Below are positions 55,903-64,000 of a stretch of DNA of 64,000 nucleotides, piece after piece (positions within the stretch are counted from its first letter, which is position 1; each line of letters begins with the position of its first letter). The notes below the pieces were generated by a model. The model was not told the DNA's origin. It did not search any database and saw only the letters and a program-made list of their open reading frames with translations. A program made the translations under genes and the position numbers. Location: contig JBAIAC010000019.1 of assembly GCA_037349315.1 (NCBI GenBank), positions 20,059,501-20,123,500 on the forward strand. The letters are read 5' to 3'. Origin of the DNA: Chelydra serpentina. Lineage: Eukaryota > Chordata > Testudines > Chelydridae.

Positions 55903-56270
55903 TAATTATTTGCATTACAGTAGAGCCTCATCTGAGATCAGAGCCCTGTTGTGACAGTCCCTGCCCCAAAGAGCTTACACGCTAAATAGCCAGGAGAGAG
56001 AAAAGGTGGGAGGAGAAACAGTGACCCAAAGAGGTGAAGTGACTTGCCCAAAGTCACACAGCAAGTCAGAGCCCAGTTCTATGATTCGGCACATTTGCAA
56101 TTTATACTTCAGAGTTAAGTGCATGTCTTTACAAAACAGGGTGCCATTCGGAGGTGATATCTAAGGTGGCATGAATTGCACATTGTGAATGGGTATAAAG
56201 AAATAGAGCCCGGGTCTGCTGTGTCCTCTGTCTAGTGTCCTATTCACTGGATGACACTGCCTCTTTATCA
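55903..56270 (-). mobile_element. tRNA-headed SINE (tail type B) with a 124-bp insert
   Basis: On the minus strand, the head contains GTGTCATCCAGTGAATAGGA and GACCCGGGCTCTATTTC (B-box-like). After a break come GACTTGCTGTGTGACTTTGG, GCAAGTCACTTCACCTCTTT, TGTTTCTCCTCCCACCTTTT and the tail GTGTAAGCTCTTTGGGGCAG with GGGCTCTGATCTCAGATGAG. The break is a foreign 124 bp at 56077-56200 between the B-box and core. The tail matches the SINE at 48020. Confidence 0.8.
56077..56200 (+). repeat. 124-bp insert matching DNA downstream of a CR1 tail
   Basis: The insert opens with TTCTATGATTC, a CR1-type octamer tail, then about 113 bases that align in the same orientation with 56948-57073. Shared words include AATTTATA, AGAGTTAAGT, ATGTCTTTACAAAACAG, AGGTGATAT/AGAAGTGATA, GCACAT and GGGTATA. 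The copies differ at roughly one base in five by eye. It lies in a SINE and so was inserted after it. Confidence 0.7.
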
Positions 56271-56281
56271 GTCCTGAAGTA

Positions 56282-56369
56282 ATCCTTACTCATATAAGTA
56301 GTCCTAATGAAGTCAATGGGACCAGTTTCTGGAATAAGAATTACTGTCTGTGTAAGGTTTTGCAATGTG
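56282..56369. repeat. Palindromic MITE, CCTTACTCATATAAGTAGTCC type
   Basis: The left arm is CCTTACTCATATAAGTAGTC and the right arm is decayed (GAATTACTGTCTGTGTAAGG). The centre TAATGAAGTCAATGGGACC is the shared middle. Confidence 0.65.
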
Positions 56370-56643
56370 AAGCCCTTAGAGGCGGCTTGCTGTCATTTCA
56401 GTGGCTGCTACTTTTTCTCTAAGGGAGGGGACATGGAATGAATGATGAGGGGACCGAAAGGCAAACCGTGGCTCCTTGGGAACACTGAGAGAAGACCCAC
56501 ATTTGGTTATAAGAATTCCTCTTCCACACACCTCAGCTTTCCTGATAACTTATTTAGCACACATATCATGATAACATCCAGCGGCTACAATCTGGATCAG
56601 GGTCTGCTGTGCTAAGCTCTTTACTAACATATGCGAAGAAACA

Positions 56644-56714
56644 GGGTGAAATTCTGGCCCAGTGAAGTCAATGGCAATAACCCTCTTGACTTCAATGGGG
56701 TCAGGATTTCACCC
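56644..56714. repeat. Palindromic MITE, GGGTGAAAT type, copy 1
   Basis: The 71-bp element has ends GGGTGAAATTCTGGCCC and GGGGTCAGGATTTCACCC, and the arms meet at AATAACCCTCTTGACTTCAA. The same element is at 60560-60630. The arms pair over nearly their whole length. Confidence 0.85.
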
Positions 56715-56859
56715 ATGTCCCTATCTTGAGTTTACAAACTAAGACGACAAGTGACATATGAAAGGTGCAGAGGACAGGGATGCAGTCAAATATATACATT
56801 TGCTGTACAAGGACTATTTAAGAGTTAGGTATTAATATTGCTTATTATTACTATTTTTG

Positions 56860-56947
56860 AGGAGTACTTGGTCCTGCCTCAGTGCAGGGGGCTGGATTAG
56901 ATGACCCCTTGAGGTCCCTTCCAGGCCTACATTTCTATGATTCTATT
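56860..56947 (+). mobile_element. CR1 LINE 3' end with octamer tail
   Basis: The sequence GGTCCTGCCTCAGTGCAGGG, then GGCTGGATTAGATGACCCC, TTGAGGTCCCTTCCAGGCC and TACATTTCTATGATTCTATT is the characteristic CR1 3' untranslated end closing in the ATTCTATG repeat. Only about 85 bp remain, and the 5' truncation is typical of CR1 retrotransposition. It seems to follow a SINE-like tail (AAGAGTTAGGTATTAATATT, 56819-56838). Confidence 0.92.
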
Positions 56948-57073
56948 ATTGTACATGATTTACAATTCTTACAATTTATATTGAAGAGTTAAGTCTATGT
57001 CTTTACAAAACAGCATGCCGTTCAGAAGTGATAGGTAAGGTGATGTGAACTGCACATCATAAGTGGGTATACA
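56948..57073 (+). repeat. CR1 3' flank, second copy of the 124-bp insert sequence
   Basis: This lies directly after the CR1 tail. From about 56966 it aligns with 56087-56200 in the same orientation, with an extra stretch of about 15-18 bases near its left end. It ends GTGGGTATACAGG where the other copy has ATGGGTATAAAG. No ends or coding content of its own. Confidence 0.65.
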
Positions 57074-58606
57074 GGTTTGGTTTATACCAATTTAGACTCC
57101 CTTGTTTGACTTTTAAGTCACTCTGTTGAAATCAGTTGAATCATACTAGGGATGACTTTGGCCCAGGGAATCTAATCTGCTGTAAACCACATGCTGAGGG
57201 GCCAGATAAAAAAGGTGCAGTAGGAAAAGTAACTGGGAGGTTAAAAGCTGGTCTTCCCTTGCCTACTTTAACTTATACCTTTTTTAGGCCCCTCAGTATG
57301 TAAGCAACACAAATTCTCTTGCACTCACATACACTTACAGGTACTTTTGCAATATCTTCAAATCACCTCTGAATTTGACCCCCCCCTCCCAATGTTGTAT
57401 ATAAACAGATCTATGTGATTCTCTGCAGATGATACAAAGTCAATTTGATTAGTTTACATTGTAGTTGTGTAGGGTAGATCATAGTTAGCTTGCTTTGATT
57501 CATGTTAATTTTAAATTCTACCTTTAACAGTTCAAAAGAGTAACACAGCACTTATAAAGTGCTTCACATCTTAAAAATGCTGCATCAATATTATTAACTA
57601 ATTAGCAATGAATTAGCTCAATTGTTTTCATGTATATGGTTTCATAAATAACTTTCTAAAAGGGTTGTGACATACTTGTACCATTATTTTCTATGATAGC
57701 TGGAAAAAAAAATCCTGGAAACATATGTTTATTTTTTTTCCTGCTTCTGACCACTCTGTTTGGAAAAACAGCCAAGTTTGACTCTAAACTTGCAAATACA
57801 GTAACTTTCTTCTTTGAAAATTTGAGTCTATAACGTCTGGAGCAGCTTTTGGTAGAAAGGATTGTTATGTTACTGACTCTTATGATCAATTTCATTTTCT
57901 TAAATCGATTTCATACACAAGGTTAACAGAGAAGGTCCAAACAAATGAATACATGTGCATTTATCTGACAGTATTTCATATACAAATAATGAAAGCAGTA
58001 CATTATCAATTGTCCTTAGTAAGAAGTATTCTTCATGTTTTTATAAAAAGTACTTAAGAGCTGACTTTGAAGAAAGACTTTGAAAACTTGCCAAACCTTC
58101 TTTGTATTTTGAAAGTCCACATCAAGAAAGTAGTAAATAGTAATTGAGTGTAGGAAAAAGGAAACTATTAGCATTGTTTTCTTTTAAAGATAAAAAGAAA
58201 AATGCAGTGCAAAACTTCATAATCTCTGAAATGTGTATTTGTTATTTGAATCAATTTAAAACAATTGTCACTATTAACTTCATGTTAGCTTGCCTATTGA
58301 ACTGTACAAAATGGCTCTGTATCTGCTGGTTTCATATATGTGAGGTTTTTTTTTTTTTCTCTCTCTCGCTCTTTGGAGTTTTACAGTTTTAAATTATTTC
58401 CATTTAATTGCAGAGTTAGAACTATGCTAAGACTGTGCTTAAAAAAGTTCAGGATTGTTCAACCTTTATTTATTTTTCTAATTTAAGGACATCTATGCTT
58501 GATTTCCATAAAGCAATAGTTCTTCAAAACTCCTTTCTTGACACCCCATTTTTATTTAACTAAACTAAAATATCCCTACTTTTTGTTTAATTTGTAGACA
58601 GATCCT
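57074..58606. other. Unique AT-rich stretch
   Basis: No recognised repeat and no gene. It includes a C run near 57379-57388, an A run near 57705-57711 and a T/CT run near 58346-58369. Open frames are short and low-complexity. Confidence 0.4.
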
Positions 58607-58683
58607 GGGCCAAATTCTTTGCTGGAGTAAATTTGTGCAGCTCCTATTCAAGTCATCACTCTACACCAGCAGAAAATGTGGCC
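58607..58683. repeat. Degraded palindromic MITE, GGGCCAAATTCTTTGCTGG type
   Basis: The left arm is GGGCCAAATTCTTTGCTGGA with GTAAATTTG. The right arm is CTACACCAGCAGAAAATGTG. The centre TATTCAAGTCATCA is a decayed version of the shared middle. Confidence 0.65.
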
Positions 58684-60559
58684 ATGTGACTTCCCTAGAA
58701 GTTATTTTTAATAAACATTTTGATATTTGTTTAGTGTGAAAATGCTCACATGGAGATCAGCTGTGTGCTTGGAAGGAACTACAGTGAACCTTCACTATAT
58801 ACTGCAAAGGTTACAAGCTATCTCTCATGCTTGCACTGGTTACAGGAATTTATATTGTGTAATTATATGTAATCAAGTGGTTAACTTGTCTTTTATCACT
58901 GATAATGCAGGTTGTACTTATGCATATATTAATTGCAACGCCATTAAGCTGTCCCATGTGTGAGGTAGTATTATGAAGAACTGCCTGTTCACTTTAACTT
59001 GAATAAGTTCAATACATGTTCAGCTGAAAAGGAATCTACAGTGTATTTAAACTGTGAGAAACAGACATGTTCACTGGAATTCTCGGTGTGATGTAATGTA
59101 TAGCTGCCATTTAAAAATGGAACATTTGCCAACAATTTTCACACAGGTGTTCAGAGATTATTATGATGGACATGGTATAAGAACCCAGAGAGGGAGATGG
59201 ATAGGTAGGCACAGAGGTGCATATTACTGATTATAAATGTTGATTTTTTTTAATGGGGACCACTGCATTAGTCTATATAGAGAAAATATATATTTGTGTA
59301 TAGAATGAAGGTGGGATTGCACCACAGGTTTTACTGGCATGAGTTTGAGTGACTACATTTGTTAAGAGTTGAAGAAAGATGCTGGATTTTCAGAGTTTGC
59401 AAAGACCCTTTCAGGCTTACCAGTGCATCATCGCTCGTCTCCATCTCATTTTCACACTGGATATTGACTCGTCTCCTGCTTTTACTATGTTCAAAAAGTT
59501 TTGATTTAATTTTATAATACTCAACAAAACATGAGACAAATAAAACTGCGATATAAAATACATGAATAGAAATATAATGCAAACATATATGAAAATGCTA
59601 TCATGCTGTCTGTGTCTCCATTTGCCCATTGGTAAAATTGATTTAATGATGCATACCTAAGAGGTGAGTTACGAGGCGTAAATCAGATCATACCTTCCTG
59701 CCAAAATATTTGTGGGATGTTGACAAGATGACCAGCAAACTCTGGGGATTATGGGGAGAGGGTTTAACCAAATCTTCCACTCAGTGGAGAGGCTTAGTTT
59801 TCCTAAAGGTAGGGCAAGAGAATATAGTCTCGCAACTCTGTACATCTGTGGGGAAGTGAATGCCTACTTGTGCAGAGGGGCATTCATTTTGCTTTGCTAC
59901 GCTGGTTTCAACTTTGTTGGCAAAGCAATTCCTGTGGGTGTGGCATTGTCATAGGCAATAGGGAGGGATGCAAAGGGAATTAATGATGCTTCAAGCATCC
60001 AGTGAGAGCTGTTTTTCCCCATCACCTACTCCCATACCCCAAATCCTGCGCTGGAAGACTCTGAAGTAGAGTAACTTCCTTAGGATCATAGAGCATTTTG
60101 GGGATGGTGCCACAGAGCTGGCACTCTTCACACCCCTAGACTGCAAAGACAGCGTTTTTGGACCATGCTCCTCTATGCTTACAGAAGCAGAGGAGACAAT
60201 CAGGGCCTTATTTACTTAATGTTTGTAAAGTGCCATGAGACCCTCCGATGCATGTTACCAGCATCTCATTATGATTACTCACTAAAGAAAAAAACAACTT
60301 GTTAATACTAATGTTTCAGTAAAAATACACTCTGATTGTTCATATTTTCCTTCTCAGTTTGACAACAATTTTTTTTTACACTTACAGAAGGACTTCTTCT
60401 GATACCCAACACCATGCAGGACACAGGTGACAGAGAATTTCACATTTCTCTCTATGGTGAGGATGTACCCAAATAACGCTGCAAAATCACTATAAGAAGC
60501 TATTAGTCACTATTAGAAGCTATTAGTGTCTACCAAAAGGAAAATCGATCCTCATATAA
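58684..60559. other. Unique AT-rich stretch
   Basis: Nothing convincing is seen. The part at 60198-60270 (TTGTAAAGTGCCATGAGACC) faintly resembles a type-A SINE tail. Short tandem similarity at 60494-60530 (GAAGCTATTAGT repeated) is noted. No gene. Confidence 0.4.
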
Positions 60560-60630
60560 GGTGAAATCCTGGTCCTACCCATGTCAATGAGACTTTTGCC
60601 ACGGCTTTCAATGGCGCCAGGATTTCACCC
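60560..60630. repeat. Palindromic MITE, GGTGAAATCCTGG type, copy 2
   Basis: The 71-bp palindrome has ends GGTGAAATCCTGG and CCAGGATTTCACC that are exact reverse complements, and a centre GAGACTTTTGCCACGGCTTT. It is equal in length to the copy at 56644-56714. Confidence 0.85.
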
Positions 60631-61040
60631 ATGATATTTCCAAATTGATATAGCTCCATGGAGTTGGGTAGGAACAGTTTTATAAAGCGGTGCTCTTTAA
60701 AATTTGATTTTTAAAAATTTTAAAAATGTAAAAGACAATGATCTGTGGTCATCCCTGGTGAAGCTCCATCAAATTCAGTCACATTCCATCAGGGATGAAT
60801 TTGGACCTGTTTGTTTATTTAGCGGTTGTTTAAATGTTCTTTACCCTTCTAAACTACAAAAGTATGCTGCTTTATTCCTGACAGTTTTCATAGTTCCTAT
60901 AGGGAAGCAGAATTTCATCAAGTTAAACTTTTCCATACTGAGCCACAATTTACCTAGCCATAATGGATTGGAGTGGTGCCTTATGGATTATCCATATTAT
61001 CTATGATATCTCCATTCTAAGTGACTACTACTGACTTCTT
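60631..61040. other. Unique stretch
   Basis: Open frame 60704-61006 (100 codons) has no motif. Nothing else recognised. Confidence 0.4.
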
Positions 61041-61110
61041 AACCCATGAAAGCTTATGCTGAAATAAATTTGTTAGTCTCTAAGGTGCCACAGGTATTTT
61101 TCTTGTTTTC
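61041..61110 (+). repeat. Interspersed repeat tail, CATGAAAGCTTATGCT type
   Basis: The word order CCATGAAAGCTTATGCTGAA, ATAAATTTGTTAGTCTC, TAAGGTGCCACAGGTATTTT matches the end of an abundant interspersed repeat I recognise from turtle sequence. I cannot name its class with confidence. The rest of the element is not visible to the left. Confidence 0.6.
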
Positions 61111-62610
61111 TTTTTACTACTGACTAGTATATACAATAAACTGCTTTTATTATTTCTTCTACTGCATATCTGCCTGTTGTTGTACCACATTCCTAAGCAG
61201 AGATCCAAATTTACCTTATTAAGCAATGAAACAAATGATACAATCCTAAGTGTGTTTTTGTTTTGTTTTTGCCATAATGATGACATCTACTGTGCATTCC
61301 TTGTTCACGGAATGAATGAATTTTCAGTGTGCAAGGAATGCTGGTTTGGGCCCTATATAGTTGGGAAATACTATTCTGGAAAGATGCAGTTATCATATCG
61401 GTTATTATGATAGCAAGTCTGAGTGGAACTCCCTGTCTCTCTGCATTATTCTGTTTTACCTTAGGTCACTGTTACTGAGTGGTTGATGAAATATGATTTG
61501 AAAATGTTCCTTAATGCCTGCTGCAAGGGGGCCCCACCCCATCCTTCCCTTATTTAAAACATTCCTAAAGCCATTTTCCAATGAAATCCCACTCAAGTGG
61601 ACTGACTCACATCAGAAGACATTCCAGAAAGAAGAATAATTACGCCATTGCTGGAATTGATGTAATGGTGTTTTTCAGGATACTTTAATAGACATGAGTG
61701 ATGTTTTGGCAGGCAGTTGAAATAACCCTAGATATCTGATTGCATTACTGACTACAACCAAGGGGCATCTCTGGGGAAAGAGCATTACTTGAGGTACTTT
61801 TTTCATATTTGTAACTTGCTGTAGTTATCTTTTAACACGACACAGGACTTTTTTTTTTTTTATAAAGACAGACATATTGGAGAGTTTAATGGAGAAGTAT
61901 AACAAAATGTATTTACAAACTGAATTCTAAACATACACAGATTCCAAGAGACGGGTTTATGTAAGCATGAACATAATTCTCTGGGTTATGTGCTATTTAA
62001 AATAACATTCAGTTATGGATTTATCCCAAAAGGTTGTCACTTAACAGCACATTTCTTTTGTAATCTGTATGGTTTGGATTTATTATAATTTTATTTTTAT
62101 CTTTCAAAAGTAATGGAAACGGTTCTTTCCCCCTTCTTTGGAATATTCCGAACATTGCATTCATTGCTCTCAGCTATTTAATTGAGCTTTGGTACAATTT
62201 GACACTTGTACTTCTCATATATATAGTTTTGAGGCTGGATGTTGATTAGCTGTAATGTAGGTGAGTGAAGGGTTGGTAGGCAGTAAAGCCCATGATGCCT
62301 GCGAAGCTGTATTAAAATGACATGTAGTGTGACTCTGAAAGAGAGCAGCACTGGGACAAGTGGAGAGACAGGGAGTGTGGGGAGCCAGGATATGCTGGCT
62401 AGAAGAGATGACTGCACACAAGTGAATTAGGGATGCAAACTGCTTTCTTTTCAAGGCTGTAGTAAGTTATTTCCCTTCTCCCACTCCTGAGCAAGAAGGG
62501 AGGAACTGTGGAACTTCCCAGGGCTATTTCAAAGGTAGCGCAGCTAAGTGCCACTCCATACTCCAGGCTGTCCCTAAAAGGCCTAATGTCACCCTAATGT
62601 ATTAAGAATA

Positions 62611-62634
62611 TCTCTCTCTCTCTCTCTCTCTCTC
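62611..62634. repeat. (CT)n microsatellite
   Basis: A pure TC/CT tract of 24 bases, followed by a second short CT run near 62652-62662. Confidence 0.95.
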
Positions 62635-63189
62635 ATAGAAATATGTTTATTCTTTCTCTCTCTGTATGTGTTTTAATACCATACTTATCACTATGGTATT
62701 CTTATTATTAAAGGCAGTAAACACACTGGACCAAAGTGTGCCCTTGTTTAACACCCACACAGCCCCACTGAGGGCTCAATCATTGCCTTCACATCTAAGC
62801 TATATATTAAAAAAAATCTGAGCATTGATGTTCCTGTTTTTATTTCTCAAAGCTTAGTCATTTAGCTACTCTCCTCAGGTAAACAGGTCTTTTTCTTGGT
62901 CTGGCATGCTGATAAGCCTTCACACTTGGCTGGGCCTGAGGTGCGTTTGTGCAAAGCCAGATTGTTTTAGTTAACATAATCAGTGAACTCACTGTTCTAC
63001 CTGGATGTCTGGGAGAATTGCCAAGAGATTTCCCAACATTTCAATCAGAGACATAGGCTATAAAGCTGTCAGTTTTCTTGTAGGCCAATTTGCCTTTGCC
63101 ATGGTTCTAACATTCTATTCATTTATAAAGAAATCAGCCCAGGTCTTTTGGGGTAATATTTTATGCTGGTTTCAATTTGAAGAATGATT

Positions 63190-63190
63190 C

Positions 63191-63234
<44 letters not shown>

Positions 63235-63237
63235 TCA
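63190..63237. repeat. (CTTT)n microsatellite
   Basis: About 12 near-perfect CTTT units, crossed by an open frame (63177-63575) that therefore starts with a serine/phenylalanine-rich artefact. The tract is long and pure enough to be variable. Confidence 0.97.
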
Positions 63238-64000
63238 GATACATTTTTAAAGAGCATTTTCTGACACAGGAAAAAGTTTCACACACTGGTTTTGACACAA
63301 TAGGAAAAAAGAAAGCTTCCATTATTATTATTTTTTTTGCAGTGCTTGAGCCTGGGTCTCTTCATATATTGCCCCAATCTCAAGTGACTCTCTTCTTAAA
63401 CAAACCAATTGAGCTATTCAGGTCAAATATCGGTCTGATAAGTAATTACAATCAGATATATGTTAAACTACCTGAAAATAATTCACTTCCACAGCAAAAA
63501 ATATACCTACAAGTTTATGGATTTTGGGTCACCGTCATCCACCCTACTTCCACTTGCTATAATAAATTTTGGTGAAATAGCTACTACTGAGTACTGAATT
63601 TAAAAGATTTGTTTTCCCAAGCATTCCATATTCACCACGTTGTGCCAGATTACATCATGGAATCTCCAACTATGTCATGTCACTTTTTTCAGATGACTTG
63701 ATTCAGTGGGACGTAGTATCACATCCACTTGAAATTTCTTTAATATTCTCCATGGGAAGTTTTCGATATTTGGTTCCTTGAATGTTTATCAAATGTATCA
63801 GCTTGGTATTTTTATGACTTGACTGGGTAATGAAAAGTGTAGATGATTCATATTGTTCAGAAATACTTCAAATTGCATTGAATAGATGAAATGCGTGACG
63901 GAAGTGGAGAGAGAACGCAGAGTACGGAAGCATAGCACTCAGTAAGCCTGCAGGAGAGGTAAGCAGAACCATCAAATATAGTTTGTAGGCGTTCTCCTGC

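Larger units (their letters stand above)
61111..64000. other. Unique AT-rich stretch with simple repeats; donor-like site near the end
   Basis: A T run lies near 61850-61862. The sequence is otherwise unique. At 63949-63961 the string GCAGGAGAGGTAAGC is a good match to a vertebrate splice donor, after a purine-rich stretch (63890-63958). All three forward frames contain a stop or lack an ATG in context, so any exon here would be non-coding or begin upstream. No promoter can be shown. Confidence 0.35.

Noticed and set aside
1..64000. CRISPR array or bacterial gene cluster
   Set aside because: No regularly spaced direct repeats and no dense coding. LINE, SINE and MITE content shows a vertebrate genome.

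Overview
The window looks like non-coding DNA from a sauropsid, most likely a turtle. This is inferred from the repeats. They include CR1-type LINE pieces, one of them a 3' end closing in the octamer tail ATTCTATG. There are tRNA-headed SINEs with a MIR-like core, and many short palindromic DNA elements of kinds I associate with chelonian and crocodilian genomes. Base composition is AT-rich, CpG is rare outside young elements, and all the longer open frames look like chance. No protein-coding exon, tRNA, rRNA or CRISPR array can be supported. I read the window as a gene desert or a very long intron.

Layout. 1-4300 is almost free of recognisable repeats. It holds a GC-rich block with two CACGTG boxes (about 2860-3340) and a compound CA/CT microsatellite (2083-2218), and may be regulatory. 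4300-13800 is mostly unique, with two small hAT-like elements that keep target-site duplications (4321-4443, 8730-8846) and a minus-strand LINE fragment (about 8370-8590). 13800-25800 is repeat-rich: a Harbinger-like element, three palindromic elements side by side (15241-16221), a minus-strand CR1/L2-type reverse transcriptase relic (about 17080-17550), two larger hAT-like elements, two SINEs and several palindromes. 25800-33400 is mixed and includes a hAT-like element with an intact 8-bp duplication (30135-30400). 33400-38200 is another long repeat-poor tract and a second candidate regulatory region. 38200-57100 is again repeat-dense: five SINEs, a 797-bp hAT-like element, three copies of one hairpin-rich Harbinger-like family (48403, 51067, 53634), and a CR1 3' end. 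57100-64000 is mostly unique and AT-rich, with small palindromes and microsatellites.

With no genes, the interest lies in element history. One SINE is split by two different DNA elements, which gives relative ages. Its uninterrupted sequence can be read across the break, so it acts as a natural empty site and shows a 3-bp TAA duplication. Three copies of the same element keep matching hairpins although their outer stem sequences differ. A 124-bp insert in another SINE matches the DNA just downstream of a CR1 tail about 870 bp away, as expected of a 3' transduction or local duplication. Family names such as hAT and Harbinger are inferred from terminal repeats and duplication lengths only, since no transposase is present.
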